Below are positions 24,345-35,550 of a DNA stretch of 64,000 nt, one piece after another. A program made the position numbers and the translations under genes. Source of the DNA: Multifurca ochricompacta (taxonomy: Eukaryota; Basidiomycota; Agaricomycetes; Russulales; Russulaceae); NCBI GenBank assembly GCA_022496185.1, contig WTXG01000093.1, forward strand, positions 1 to 64,000, written 5' to 3'. Each line of letters begins with the position of its first letter. Position 1 is the first letter of the stretch. The notes below the pieces were generated by a model. That model was not told the origin of the DNA and did no database searches. It was given only the letters and a program-made list of their open reading frames with translations.

Positions 24345-26434
24345 TCAGAACTTCCATCCACCCGTGAGACCCATGACGTCTTCCGGATCATATTCCCTTC
24401 TAATCTCACGCAGCCTCTCCAAACCTCCACCATACATCTTCTCCAAAGGCGTATCGAACATCACGTAATTCACGTACGGTGCCGCGTTTTCCAGGTCTTG
24501 ACCGTCCCTGATGCCGGCCGTGACCAAAGCCTCACCCGACCTACGTATGGCGTCTTCCATGTACTTCTCGACCAATGGTTTGGACCATGCTATGAACATG
24601 CTCGCCGGGAGGTACGCGCGAGAGCGGTCAGGAGGATGAGCAGATGGTCCTCCGTGTGTGAGGTAGTCGGGTTCGAACGGGTCAAAGGCACTCGAGACCA
24701 ACACGTTCTCGTCATGCTTGCTCAACCACTCGCCCCAGAACTGTCCCACAGACGGTCAGAATCCAACAGTCTGTCAGCTCAGAGTGCATGCTTCTCGGTC
24801 TCTCACCTCGGTCTCGTTCGCGATGGCTTTGATGATCGGCTCCGTGAGGTGCAATATGGGCGAACCGTGAGAGTACCCATTGCTACATGCAAATGCGTAA
24901 GTAACTCTCATGTAGATTTTTTGTTGGCATTTCAGAGAGCTTTACCGTTGCTCGGGCATGAGATGACTCATCGACTCAACAAACGCCGCATAGGAACCTT
25001 TAAAGATGGACCTAGATGTGTTCGGCAGATCGAAGAACTCATCGTAGAGACCTTGAGGAAGCTCCGGTCCATCATAGAAAAGCGAGATTTCGAACAATAG
25101 CTATTTTTCATTTGCCCTTTGTAAAATGAAAGCTGTACCGTGGTAAGCCATTCAACCCTTACCGAGCCTTTGGTATATATATATACCCCAAATTGTGCTC
25201 CCTTGTGGTCGTGTTCCCGGGTAACGAATTTGGCCATAGCCGCTTGGGCTTCTGCGATTTGTTCTCCCACATACTTAAATGAGGCCGCCTATGGTCTTAC
25301 AGTTTGGACACCACCCCCCCCGAAGAGAAAGTTCAGACGCACCCAGATATCAGTTTGCTTGTGTGATTTCACGGTGAATTTAGTGACGATCCCCTGATTG
25401 GCGTGTGTTATCATTTGTGGAGTCATACGCACTGTCAACTCGTGATACTCACGAAGTTGTTGAATCCCCCCTAAAACATTTATGTGTGTATATGTATAAG
25501 GTCAGCATCCCGTCCTCGTAGTCGTTGCTCATACATACCTTGAGCCCAAAAAAGAGATCTTCATCCTTATCCGTTACCACTTTAACTTTTCCATTCGGTA
25601 ACACGAGCTCATACCCCACGACATTGTCTACTGCAAGCCCATACTGATTGCTCTTCCATGAGTATCCTGTGGTATCTTTGAGTCTATGTCATGTACGGCG
25701 GGGGAAAGGAACCAACACACCTCCGCCAAGCGTGAAACCTGCGACGCCGACAGGATCCATGCGACCTCCCACAATATTTATACCCTTGGGGACCAGGTGT
25801 GCGTACACTTCCCCCCAAGTGAGCCCGGCTCCAATCTCGACCGTCCCCGAGTCTTCGTGGATGACGATGTCTTTAAATCGAGCCATTGAGATGTGAACAC
25901 CGGAAGTCGATGAAAATCCGAGATTGTGGGAGTGCCCGCCACCTTTGACCGCGAACGGTGTGCGCGTCATGGCGAGTTCCCGAAGCTGCGGTGTTCAAAT
26001 CCAGATAGCGTCAGGGGGAGATTATGGGTTTACATTGTGACGAGCACAGAGGTACTGACGATCATCCCAACGTCCCGGGGTGTGCCTGGCTGAACGGTGC
26101 ACGCAGGTACTTGAGAGCTCGTGACGACCCAGTGGGAGATGTCAGTATCAAACCGTGGTGAGCCTAAAAATTACGGATATCGGTGGTAAAAACCCATGAC
26201 CATGGGCGATCCAAACAGCACCGAGGACTAGCCTGGATAAAACACCTGGGACTCGAAGGAAACAAAATTTGCTATCCTGGAGCACGCAATTTGGTAGTTG
26301 GTAGACAAAGGTAACTGTGCATGTTCGGTCGTGGGATCTTCCAAGTTAACGTTGCAGATGGGCTGATTGCGCGCGTTCGTTGCGATGACAGGGAGAAGAA
26401 TGATGGCACACCACAGGAAGTGCGCTCTAAACAT
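24345..26434 (-). CDS. secreted BBE-like FAD oxidase, paralogue C
   Basis: Ten exons: 24345-24740, 24807-24882, 24946-25100, 25163-25288, 25343-25393, 25453-25470, 25539-25666, 25721-25985, 26060-26163, 26233-26434. They total 1521 nt, 506 residues, frame intact. Signal peptide MFRAHFLWCAIILLPVIATN. The FAD segment carries GGGHSHNLGFSSTSGVHIS with the expected flavin-linking His, then VGGRMDPVGVAGFTLGGGYS. The C-terminal BBE motif is YGGGLERLREIRREYDPEDV. Exon lengths match paralogue B almost one for one (104, 265, 128, 18, 51, 126 nt), confirming tandem duplication. The first intron, donor side at 26232, begins GC rather than GT; a GC-AG intron is the only reading that keeps the frame. Substrate unknown; characterised family members oxidise oligosaccharides or alkaloid-like compounds. 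Confidence 0.92.
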
Positions 26435-28079
26435 GATCTTTTGCAGCCGTAAGGTGCGCGCACTATCAGGACGATTAATCGATGAAGGGCATATTGTGCA
26501 TTTATATATATCTGAGGTGGTTGTTTCAAGTGCTTCTAAGAGTCAGTAACGCATGTGACATGGCGGTGTGAGAAAGCTGATTGTGGCGTTTAGCAAAGAC
26601 TCCTTCGATCTTAAGTTGGCGGCGCGCAAAGCCAATGAGGGGAGGGGGGAAGCAACGCCTAACTGGATGAGGTAGAAACCCGACCACCTGCATAGGGCGT
26701 ATGACAAAACGCAATCATCACCAACCTACCCACCGCGCAGGTAGGAAGGTGGAAAAAAAGAGTGAAGTCCATTCAAATGGAATCGCCACCTGCGATCTTC
26801 GGGGCGGGTCGAGGGCTGTGCGTAAGCACAAGAACTCTTCTGTGTGGACTCTCGTAGCCAAAAAATAATGAAGGTAGGTCTTCGGGAGGTGTGGATACAT
26901 ATCCCGCGGCACGATGATATAGTCCGAAGCTTGCGTTGCCACGTCGAAGAAGGACGTGACAAGAAGTCGAAAACACGTTGCCACAAATTCACTGATGATT
27001 GTACATGCCCAAAAGAGTGAGTGAGTGGTTCAGCACTTCAGTGCTTGGCTTAGTCGTAGTCCTGGCGGTCCGGGTTGCCGCAGTACCCACTAAACCGCGT
27101 TGAACTGGGTAACGACAACACGCTACACACTGTTTGACCAGAAAAACCTGTTGAAGAGTGGTTTATGAGTTTTAGATAGGTAGTTGGCGTCCTTGACATG
27201 ACTCATACTATTTCACGAGATGATTCGGTGTTTCGGACTGTCGGTGCGAGATAATCGCGCGAGGCAAGTCCACGCTAATTCAAAAGAAGAATGAATGACT
27301 CCTTCAAATATGAGTACACGTACGTGTCTTCTTGTGAAACGATGGGCCCCCGTGGCGAAGGTGTGGAACGCGGCAGAAGACTCGTTCGTTGCCACCACAA
27401 ACCCGAGGAGGGAGGGTCCAAAAATATTACCGACCACCAGCGATGCCACGCAATTGGTGAGAGTCGTTTGCCCTTTCACTTTCAGAGAAGAAAGGTTATC
27501 CGTTCTATACTGCCAGAAGGTCGCCATGACCCGGACGAAGCCGTCGTATCCAATAAAAACCGTAGCGTCAAAGCTGCTTGTTTGAAGTTACAGTCTTGTT
27601 GACATCTTTTAAAATCAAGCGGGTCTAATTCTAGTTGCACTTATCAGAAGGCACTTGTTAATAGAACGAAGCGAAGGGTTGAGGTCAAGGGTAGATGTCG
27701 TCGGCCTAATCGTCCGACGTGCCAATTGGGAAACGTTTAGCGTTTAAGGCTGGCTTGCCAGCTTACTCAGTCGGTTGGGTCACATGACTCTTACGTCGAT
27801 GAGGAGTAGGAGGGTATTTTGTGTGTGTGCGTGATGCGCGGGTAGAAAACTGAAGCAATTTCAGATCCATACCCAAGGCTATCGCGCGATCATGTGACAG
27901 GAATGCCAGGGTAACAAAGTACATAACAGTTTCAAAGAAAGTGCAATAAAAAAAAGGTATATGATCACAGATAGAATGTAAAACAGACACCCCCCCCCCC
28001 CCTACCGCCACCACTAACATAGACAGATTACCCAGAATTTTCATCGGGGAACAACCGAAAGAAACTCAATCTTCGTCCA
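26435..28079 (-). other. unrecognised coding-like fragments, minus strand
   Basis: Minus-strand stretches at 26718-26990 (SFFDVATQASDYIIVPRDMY, YLHYFLATRVHTEEFLCLRT) and 27213-27570 (FIGYDGFVRVMATFWQYRT, NIFGPSLLGFVVATNESSAA) read like real protein but I cannot assign a family or join them with splice sites. They may be exons of one gene or relics. The first about 250 bp next to 26434 should hold the promoter of paralogue C. A 14-nt C run lies near 27990-28003. Confidence 0.25.
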
Positions 28080-29312
28080 TCCGAGTCTATCTCACGCAAG
28101 ACAAATTAAAATATTTTGTCAGACTTGAGTATGCGAGTAAAAAGCAGTCCATTCCTTACCTCCTTCTCCGCCTCCAGCTTCCGTAACGTGTGATCAAGCA
28201 ACATGTTGCCCACGCCACTGTAATCCTCAAATCGTTCGCATTCTCGCCAAGCACCAAGTCAGTGTTCAGACAAGCAGTCGGATAGTATAACCGTCCAGTA
28301 TTCAGATCCACGCCCCAAACCAACATTATCTCTTCTGGATTCTTCTTGGGGATGATCAGGTTTGCATCTCTGAGGTCACCGTGTACGAATCCTTCTCTAT
28401 TCACAAGATCCTTCAGGTCCCTTGACCTTTTGGGAGGTATTCGGATGCAAGGTTTTGCCGGTCGGATGCATCGTGCACAATCCAATCTATCACTATAACG
28501 TGCCACCGACCATGAAAAACGCCATAGCCGTATACTCTAGATGCACGTCCCTCCTTCGCAGAGAATAGATGCAGTTCCAAGCAGCATCGTTGCGTGAACT
28601 TTACCAGGACCTTATCTTTATTTTTGCCCGTAAACGCGCCATTAATGAAATGATTCTCGTGTCGATGAACCTCGCCTTGAAACATCTCTCTCGTGATTCA
28701 AAAGCGGAGTTTCTCAGAAGAAGGTGGATGAGTAGGAACCTCGTTTATGTATGGTTGATCACCTCGGTGTGGGTACGCTAGCTGCTGGGCCACGTAATCC
28801 TCCCGTCTTGCAGCTTACTATGCCCAATGTCTTGACTTCAATACTGCAAGAAGGTCCAGAGAGTGTTTCCTCTTCCCTGATCACTTGAACCTCGATTTTT
28901 TGGTATTCTCGTTCTTGAGTATAATATCTCCAAATTTCGTCGAACGATCTCCGGGCTGTCTCCGCACGCACCTTTTCAGAACCGTAGAACCGACTCATAT
29001 CATGGAGAAATCTGTCGACGGCTGCTTCAAATTTGGTCTTTTTGTGGGCATTGGAAAATTAACGTTCATGTGGGCACAAAAGCGTCTGAACCCGAGTGAA
29101 ATAGGAGGAAGATGTGATCACGTCCATATCGGGGCAGTCGTTGGCAATACGCTAAACACGATTTTTCTGCACTTTGGAATTTTATCATATTTAGCAACAA
29201 TCGAAGGGGCTCCCTTGACAAAACGTCCTAAAGAAAGGGCTCCTTTTCTACCTTTTGTTCTTGAAGGGAAGGAAATTCTGGGGCTATGCAATACAAGGAC
29301 GCTAGTTAGCAA
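28080..29312 (-). pseudogene. decayed kinase-like fold protein, copy 2
   Basis: Paralogue of the relic at 3.87-5.43 kb. On the minus strand: LGRFVKGAPSIVAKYDKIP (29.2 kb), an N-lobe-like VLVKFTQRCCLELHLFSA with RVYGYGVFHGRWHVIVIDWI (28.5-28.6 kb), catalytic loop GFVHGDLRDANLIIPKKN (about 28.35 kb), and GRLYYPTACLNTDLVLGENA (28.25 kb). The DFD part of the expected DFDWGG motif is missing (MLVWGVD), and the segments lie in different frames. Loss of the metal-binding Asp makes catalysis unlikely. Seen: motifs and frame breaks. Inferred: non-functional. Confidence 0.65.
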
Positions 29313-29339
29313 TTGATAACGAAGATGATGATGAATTTA

Positions 29340-29452
29340 TCGGAGTGCAGGAGCGGGAAGGAACCGCTGATAAGGGACTTGGATGTACTTGACAGATCTA
29401 GCAACTCATCGTAGAGGCCGTGGGGAGGCTCTGGTCCATCATGAAAGTGCGA
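29340..29452 (-). pseudogene. stray exon-8 fragment of a BBE-like oxidase
   Basis: The minus strand reads FHDGPEPPHGLYDELLDLSS followed by TSKSLISGSF, matching FYDGPELPQGLYDEFFDLPN of paralogue C exon 8 (24946-25100). No neighbouring exons are present. It abuts the small basic mitochondrial-like gene, and the same arrangement recurs at 59.0-59.2 kb, so it predates the segmental duplication. Confidence 0.75.
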
Positions 29453-29563
29453 CAACCAGAAACCCATCTGTGCGGTCATTGTCAACCAATAATAGTGTAT
29501 AACTTATTTTTCCATTGCCCCAAAATCCTACATCTCGTGCATGTGTCCTGCCCTCTCCCCTCT

Positions 29564-30423
29564 TCAAGAAAGACTGGGAATACCTTCACGTTTCAGAATC
29601 TCCTCAACATCGGGGATGCGCCGATGAAGGTACCCAAGCCCTTTCCGCATGAGACCAATTTGTTCTGCGAAGGGCATAAGAAACATTTCCGTTGTGGGCA
29701 GAGCAACATAAGTCCAGTCTGCACAAATCTGAGTCAAAAAAAAAAAACGTCGTTCTCTCCCTCCATCCTACCCTCCACGAGCCTTAAACTATACGAGTAC
29801 GCACCAGGAACGATCCACTTGTCTGCGCCGACGTCCTCCATACGGAACACAATGTTGAGCCCCCCGCGTGACTCCTCGACTGCCGCCCCACGCGTGACAA
29901 TGAGCCTGACGGCCTCTTTAAGCCGTCGCTTGATCTTCGTGCGCACAATAGGCTTGAGCATCACACGCGAGTTGAACGCTATAACTTGTAGAGACATGTC
30001 GACGCTGCGCTGCTCCGGCCGTCGGGGTCGTTCTGGGTACGGTCGTGGCTTGTAAGGCATGGAATAGGGCACATCCGGCTTGGTGAGGAATCCCTTGGGA
30101 AACGCATATAGGGTGAAATGCTTGCTCACCCAGCGCGGGGCGAGAGACTGACGACGGCTGAGTGAGAGATGGGCGCCTGGATAATTAGGGTCAAAGAGTT
30201 CTCGAGTGGGTTGGGGTTTGAACTTTGTGAGAAGGACGACACTGGAGCCGGGTGTAGTGTGCCTGAACTATGCATGCGATGTTTGTTTGTTTGTTTGTGG
30301 TGGAGTTGGGTGAGTTTGAAAGGAAATATAGATTCTGATGGTCAAACGTACATTGACTGATCTGAGAGGAGTGGGTGCCTTTGGAAGCCTTCTAAGTTGA
30401 ATACATTTCAGACGTGATGGCAT
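29564..30423 (-). CDS. small basic, probably mitochondrial protein with RnpA-like motif
   Basis: Three exons (29564-29718, 29805-30267, 30352-30423) join to 690 nt, 229 residues. The N-terminus MPSRLKCIQLRRLPKAPTPL is Arg/Lys-rich without acidic residues, as in mitochondrial presequences. The middle is very basic (PYKPRPYPERPRRPEQRS) and holds RTKIKRRLKEAVRLIV, which resembles the RNR signature helix of bacterial RNase P protein (RnpA). The C-terminal exon reads DWTYVALPTTEMFLMPFAEQ. Length and layout would suit an RnpA or ribosomal-protein S5-like fold, but this is inference; I know the sequence type only as a fungal hypothetical. A stretch upstream of Met1 is open, but in-frame ATG is replaced by GTG here. 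A frameshifted duplicate is at 59.3-60.2 kb. Confidence 0.6.
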
Positions 30424-30634
30424 TGGTGTGTGGTTGAGGCTGATACGTAGGAGCAGGCACGGCACGGGATGCCGTGAATCTATTTAATTAGCTAACTGCT
30501 GCTGCTGTTGCTGTTGCTACACACAAGTAATGATCGCGCTGCGCGATCATCTTTTTCTTTTGGTTTTGGTCTCGGTTTTTCAATTCGATTATAAAATGTG
30601 ATCAATCCCAGAACTCTATCATATTACTCACCCA

Positions 30635-33352
30635 ATGTCTTCTGCTACATCCCTCGTCTGGCTTATCACTGGAACTTCGTATGTCGCCCTCTTCCTTAGT
30701 TCAGTGTGCACGTCACCTTACATTTCTTTAACTCCATCCAACAGCTCTGGCGTTGGTCGTGACCTCACTCTCGCTGCTCTTCAGAGGGGCGACAAGGTCA
30801 TCGCTACAGCCCGCGCTCGCTCCATCGGCCAGCTCGACCAACTCAGGGAGAAAGGCGCCGATGTGCTCGAGCTTGACGTTACTTCACCCATCGACAAATT
30901 GCATGAGATTGCCAAACAAGCCGTGGCAATTCATGGCCGGGTGGACGTTCTCGTTAACAACGCAGGTGCGTACTTTTACGATCCTGACCGTCCTGACCGT
31001 CTGTGTTCTAAATATCTAATCGTCTTGGTTCCTTACCAGGATACGACTGGATGCAATTCACCCAGCAGTTTGACGAATCACGTGATGTAAAGTAAACAAC
31101 AGTAAATTCTGTTGAACCAAGATAGTGGTACAGAGGTTCCGGGATAGCGGTTTGACACGTGATGTAGAGTAAACAATGGCAAATTTTGTTGAACCAAGAT
31201 ACCGGTACAGAGAGCTCACCCAACTCTCCCCCACCACTGACATCACTAAAGTGGTAATCTTGTCACACAATTGTGATTTGTAATAATATTTATTTTAAAA
31301 AGGAAGTTATCGTTGAATATTTATTTTAAAAAGGAGAGTTATCAACGAAATACCTTTTTTTTGGACTTTATAACGCACGTCAAGGCTTTGCCTAAGTGCA
31401 AGGAATGAAATACCATTACAAATCAGTTAGAATAAGATCAGATAAGGATTAGATAAGAACTTTGGCATTCTCACACGTTCTCGCTAGCCTCAAGAATGAG
31501 CCACCCTCTTCCAGCACTTGGAACATACAGTGGTCCCGGAATTGGACCTGGTGCTTCTTTTTCTCACTCTCATAAACTCCTTGGGCCTTCTTGTTTTTCC
31601 TATCTTGCTTTTGAGAGTGGTCACAAGTCTTGTGCAGCAAGTGTAAAGGTACAAAGACTAGGGGTTTTTTTTTTGAAATCAATTTTATTTGCACTTCAGG
31701 GCCTTGCCCAAATCACACAGCTACTACCAGTACATAGTAACTACTGTTGTGAACATGAGAGAACCACCATGTGCAAAACCTCTTGGTAGAGGGAAACAAG
31801 AGAGACAGTGTGTAATAGAGAAGGAGTGGAGAGGGGAACAGAGCCTGTGTGTTGGAGAAGAAAAGCAAACTTACCCATACTACCCAATGTCACCAACTCA
31901 GACTCTTAATCCAGCTTGCAAGGTCATTTTGCCAAAGGAGGCCTTGTGAAGGCCCACATGTCCTGGATAAAGGTGAGAAAATCCTCAATGTAAGGTTTGC
32001 AAGTGAAGAGTATGTGCCATGGAGGTTGGTCAAGTTCTAGAGCCCAGTCAGGCAGGAATTGGAGAGGGGCTAGTAGAGGAGCGCGTGAAGGAAGGTGAGG
32101 GGGGTGAGGTCGTTGAACCGGTCTTTCATCAGGTTTGAAAACGTTGTCTACATGTCACATGACTTTGATTTGTAACGACTTTTTGTTGATCAATGATAAC
32201 TTTCCTTTTTAAAATAAATATTATTACAAATCATGGTCGTGTGACAAGACTACCACTTTGGGGATGTCAGCGGTGGTGGGTGAGCTCTCTGTACCGGTAT
32301 CTTGGTTCAACAAAATTTGCCGTTGTTTACTCTACATCACGTGTCAAACCGCTATCCCGGAACCTCTGTACGGCTTCAACAGAATTTACTGTTGTTTACT
32401 TTACATCACGTGATTCGTCAAACTGCTGGGTGAATTGCATTCACTCCAGGATACGTCCTTGTGGGTGCGATTGAAGAGAATACGTAAGACACGATTTTCG
32501 TTCGGTCTTACATATACTTCTGTACTTAACGCTGCATTCGTTCAAGGCCAGGCCACAGGAGACATATGACCAGTTCAAGTGAGTCTACCTTATCTTTCAA
32601 TGCTGGCCATGGTCAACATTATTGATCATCATCCCCAAGTACGAACGTCTTTGGCGGTCTCAATGTCGCGCGAGCCTTCCTACCCTATATGCGGCAGCGC
32701 AAGTCGGGATCGGTTGTTTGGATTGGTTCACTCGGCGGTTGAATGTAAGCGTGGCCTATATCTCTGACTCGAACCAAGTAAGCTGGACCTACATTTTTCT
32801 TTAGGTCCGTCCCCAACGCTGGACTGTATATCTCGACGAAATTTGCCTTGCGTGGTATGTAATTTCAATCAAGCCCTATCGCTTTCCCCCTCCCCTCCCC
32901 TCCCCTCCCCCTTCTCGCAACACTGACGAACTGCCGCTTGATTAGGCCTCTCCGAGACACTGGACGATGAGATTACACCTCTCGGCTTGTGAAGCATGAT
33001 TTTCGAGCTCGGATTTTTCCGTACGGAATTCCTGGCGGCGTCCAATCGTTCGCCATGTATCTCGCGAATCGAAGATTACAAAGAGTTAACTCCTCCTCAT
33101 CATCATCGTCACCATCATTCATTTGTTTTTTTTCGATCCAGCATACAACGGGAAGCAGCCTGGAGATCCGAAGAAAGCTGCGGAGATCATTGTATACCTA
33201 GTGCGCGGCGAGGGCATTACCAAGGGTCGGACCGTCCCCCGCGTGATCGCACTGGGAACGGACACACCTTTAAAGGCGTGCTGCAGGCATCCAAGACCAT
33301 CGAGTGGCTCGAGGGTTGGGAGGATGTGTCCAAGTCGACAGACTTTTGACTA
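30635..33352 (+). pseudogene. short-chain dehydrogenase/reductase, copy 1 (transposon-interrupted)
   Basis: NAD(P)-dependent SDR. Exons 30635-30678 and 30745-30965 encode the TGTSSGVG cofactor motif and NNAG. A 1.4 kb Mutator-like element then interrupts the third exon, and the gene resumes at 32450. Further on VFGGLNVARAFLPY, WIGSLGG and the active-site YISTK are readable. Compared with the uninterrupted copy at 60.4-61.8 kb there are two nonsense changes (TGG to TGA after WIGSLGG near 32735; CGA to TGA in PLGLRS near 32990). The donor side of the seventh exon is deleted near 33090, and two extra bases shift the frame near 33265. It is clearly dead in its present form. Confidence 0.85.
31045..32445. 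mobile_element. non-autonomous Mutator-like element (MULE), 1401 bp
   Basis: Exact 9-bp duplication CCAGGATAC flanks it (31036-31044 and 32446-32454), the length characteristic of Mutator insertions. The paralogous SDR at 60.8 kb gives the empty site (CCAGGATAT). Terminal inverted repeats run for roughly 280-300 bp, e.g. ATGCAATTCACCCAGCAGTT near each end, then TTTGACGAATCACGTGATGT. The interior (about 31340-32170) encodes no transposase that I can see; its open frames are short and unrecognised. It would need a transposase in trans. Confidence 0.9.
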
Positions 33353-33415
33353 AGGTACGGTGAATGAGAGTTCAGCTCTAGTTTAACCCTTTTTCTTCTT
33401 TTTTTCTATCCAACA

Positions 33416-34346
33416 GGAGACAATACTTCTCCTCCGGGCTCGGTTATTGTCGCCCAAGGCGCGCTCTCACCGCCACGGTCACCGCCCACGACGAACAACT
33501 TGGCGTCCGCGTCACCGGCCAGTGCCGCCGTTCGCTCTCGTCCTGTTTCTGTCGCTGGCCTTCCTGCGGCTTCCCCGTCGCCTTCAGCCACCGCACCCTC
33601 TGGCCTGCCACGGATTGGAGGGAGCACATTGGTGGCACCACAAGAGCCCCTGCGCGCGGGCTCGGCGAGTATCAGCCCGGCCCCATGGAAACGCGCTCGG
33701 CGAACCCATCATGAAGCCGCGCATGTCCGCCTCTACACTGCAAATATCCGCTGGAGGAGAGGAGGATACGGAAGAAGAGGAGGACACGTTCAACCACACG
33801 ATCGGTCGCTCTGCAGGGAGGTATGTTGCCCCTTCTGCCGCTACCACAGCCCAGGATAAAAAAGTCACCGGTCGGCCTTACGAGGACCACAGTAACAAAG
33901 GACCCAGTCCCATGCAGCAGCAGAAAAGGAAGGGTGTCGGAATTGGAATCGGGATCGGGATCGGGAACTGGAACGGGGACGACACCGACACGAGGGCAGA
34001 TTCAGTACCTACCTTCTCTCCACCGCGTCGCTCGCGAGCGCAAACGAGCGGCGGAGCACGGACGAATCCGCTGCGGTCGCTTTCGCGCACACAGAGCACG
34101 ACAGATCGCATCGCGTTTGAGGAAGAGGGGGATGCGCATTCGCAGTTGCGTATACCGTGGTCCGCAACTGCAACTTCTCTTCCGACTTCTGCCGTTAGTG
34201 CGGGATTCCGCGATCCGTTGGTCGTGCGTCGTGAAGAGAACGAGGCGCGTGCGAAGGCTGTACCACCCCTGCCTAGGGTGATCTCTGGGAAGCCTCGCGT
34301 GCCGGTGGACGAGTTAGGAGAGATGTGGGTGCCTGCCAGAATATGA
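33416..34346 (+). pseudogene. 3' part of an unrecognised Ser/Pro-rich gene
   Basis: An open region starts right after a splice-acceptor-like tract (tctatccaacag, ending 33415). It reads in one frame to about 33690 (PRSPPTTNNLASASPASAAV) and in another from about 33700 to the stop at 34346 (GEEDTEEEEDTFNHT, KGVGIGIGIGIGNW, GFRDPLVVRREENEARAKAV, VDELGEMWVPARI). The switch has no obvious intron, so a frameshift is likely. The segment begins exactly where the homology between the two duplicated SDR regions stops (33.41 kb against 61.89 kb). Its 5' exons were probably lost at the duplication breakpoint. Function unknown; the low-complexity, acidic composition suggests a disordered protein. Confidence 0.45.
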
Positions 34347-35550
34347 TAGTTTTTCGTGCTACTTGCTGTTTTCAACAATAAATGTGCTGTTCATACTGCA
34401 CTCACATATACATCTCAAGTCAGTCAGCCACAACCACGCAAAAATAACCATTGTGCTTAAGCTAGAAACTGTGAAGCTAAAGCAACATAGGGAGGTTCCA
34501 ATCGTGCCCGTTTCCATTCTTCACTATCCACCGCCTTTGTAACGGGTGAGGCTCCATGTACACTTAGAAACAGGAAGGGCAAAATGAAGTGACCTAAGTC
34601 GTTGGGCGTACCGCGGAGGCAAACGTCACGTGTTAAGTAATGACCAGGAACTATGTCACCCACTGTGGTTTTGCAACCATGATGACGGCGTTCTGAAACT
34701 GGAAGAAACTGCAGCCCCAAGAGGACAAGATGCAGCTTATTACAGGAGTGGTACCTATCCCTAGTACCTCAGGGTGTGTCTAACCCTAAACACATAAGGG
34801 GACCTTATCCAACCACTGTCAACACCGTAGGTAAAGGTATTCTACGACTGTCCTACAGCTTTGGTGATTGACTTGGTGGTCTTCTGTTCATGGGGAGTCT
34901 CTATATAACTGGAAGAAACTGCAGCCCCAAGAGGACAAGATCCAAAGGATTGAGTCACACAGGGAGGCAGTATGCTATTAGCACTATGTATCGAACTCGT
35001 GTAGATGGTTACTCACCTGCAGCCCCAAGAGGACAAGATGGGGGCTACAGGCTGTTACAGAGGGTCTTATATACATTTCTCAGTGTAACGAGGTAAGCAG
35101 TAAGTGTAAGCAAGAATCAGCAAGTATCAGTCAGCTGTATTGCTGACTGAGCCTTATCTTTGTGATTCGTAAGCTGCTTTACTCTGCTGACTGATCATGC
35201 TCCACAGTGTGATGTCATAATGATGTCACTGTGGAGTAGATAACTGATATGTAGTCTAGCCCTTAGGTCTGGAACACGTCTATCTACTGATACATATGAT
35301 TCTGTGCTAAAATTGGCCATGGCCCAACCTGGGCCCTTATCTAGAGCTCCACTTACCTAGAACCTTCTAGGCTGGACTCCTCTTATCTTGATAACAGCTC
35401 CACTAGGTCTAGAACCGTCTTAGACTGTGGAGCCTTGCCTATTGTGGTGAACACAATAGAGAATCGACTTGTTATTGTTGAGTGGCTCTTGTGCTGACTA
35501 AGCAGCATGTGACTATTACATATGACTCGGTCACATGATCCATGTCACGA
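34347..35550. repeat. unclassified repeat region with three direct copies and a hairpin
   Basis: The word CAGCCCCAAGAGGACAAGAT occurs at about 34711, 34920 and 35020, the first two extended upstream by AACTGGAAGAAACTG. An inverted repeat CTCCACAGTG/CACTGTGGAG spans 35200-35236. No coding domain is visible. This may be a non-coding transposon family whose borders I cannot place. Confidence 0.5.

Noticed and set aside
32880..32915. CRISPR-like or satellite array of CCCCTCCCCT
   Set aside because: It is a short pyrimidine tract before a 3' splice site, repeated in the SDR duplicate; there are no spacers, and CRISPR is not expected in a fungus.
33447..34346. A complete 299-residue gene beginning at 33447
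   Set aside because: The first 80 codons in this frame look out of phase (the neighbouring frame has the natural composition), and the region starts at a duplication breakpoint, so a truncated and shifted fragment fits better.
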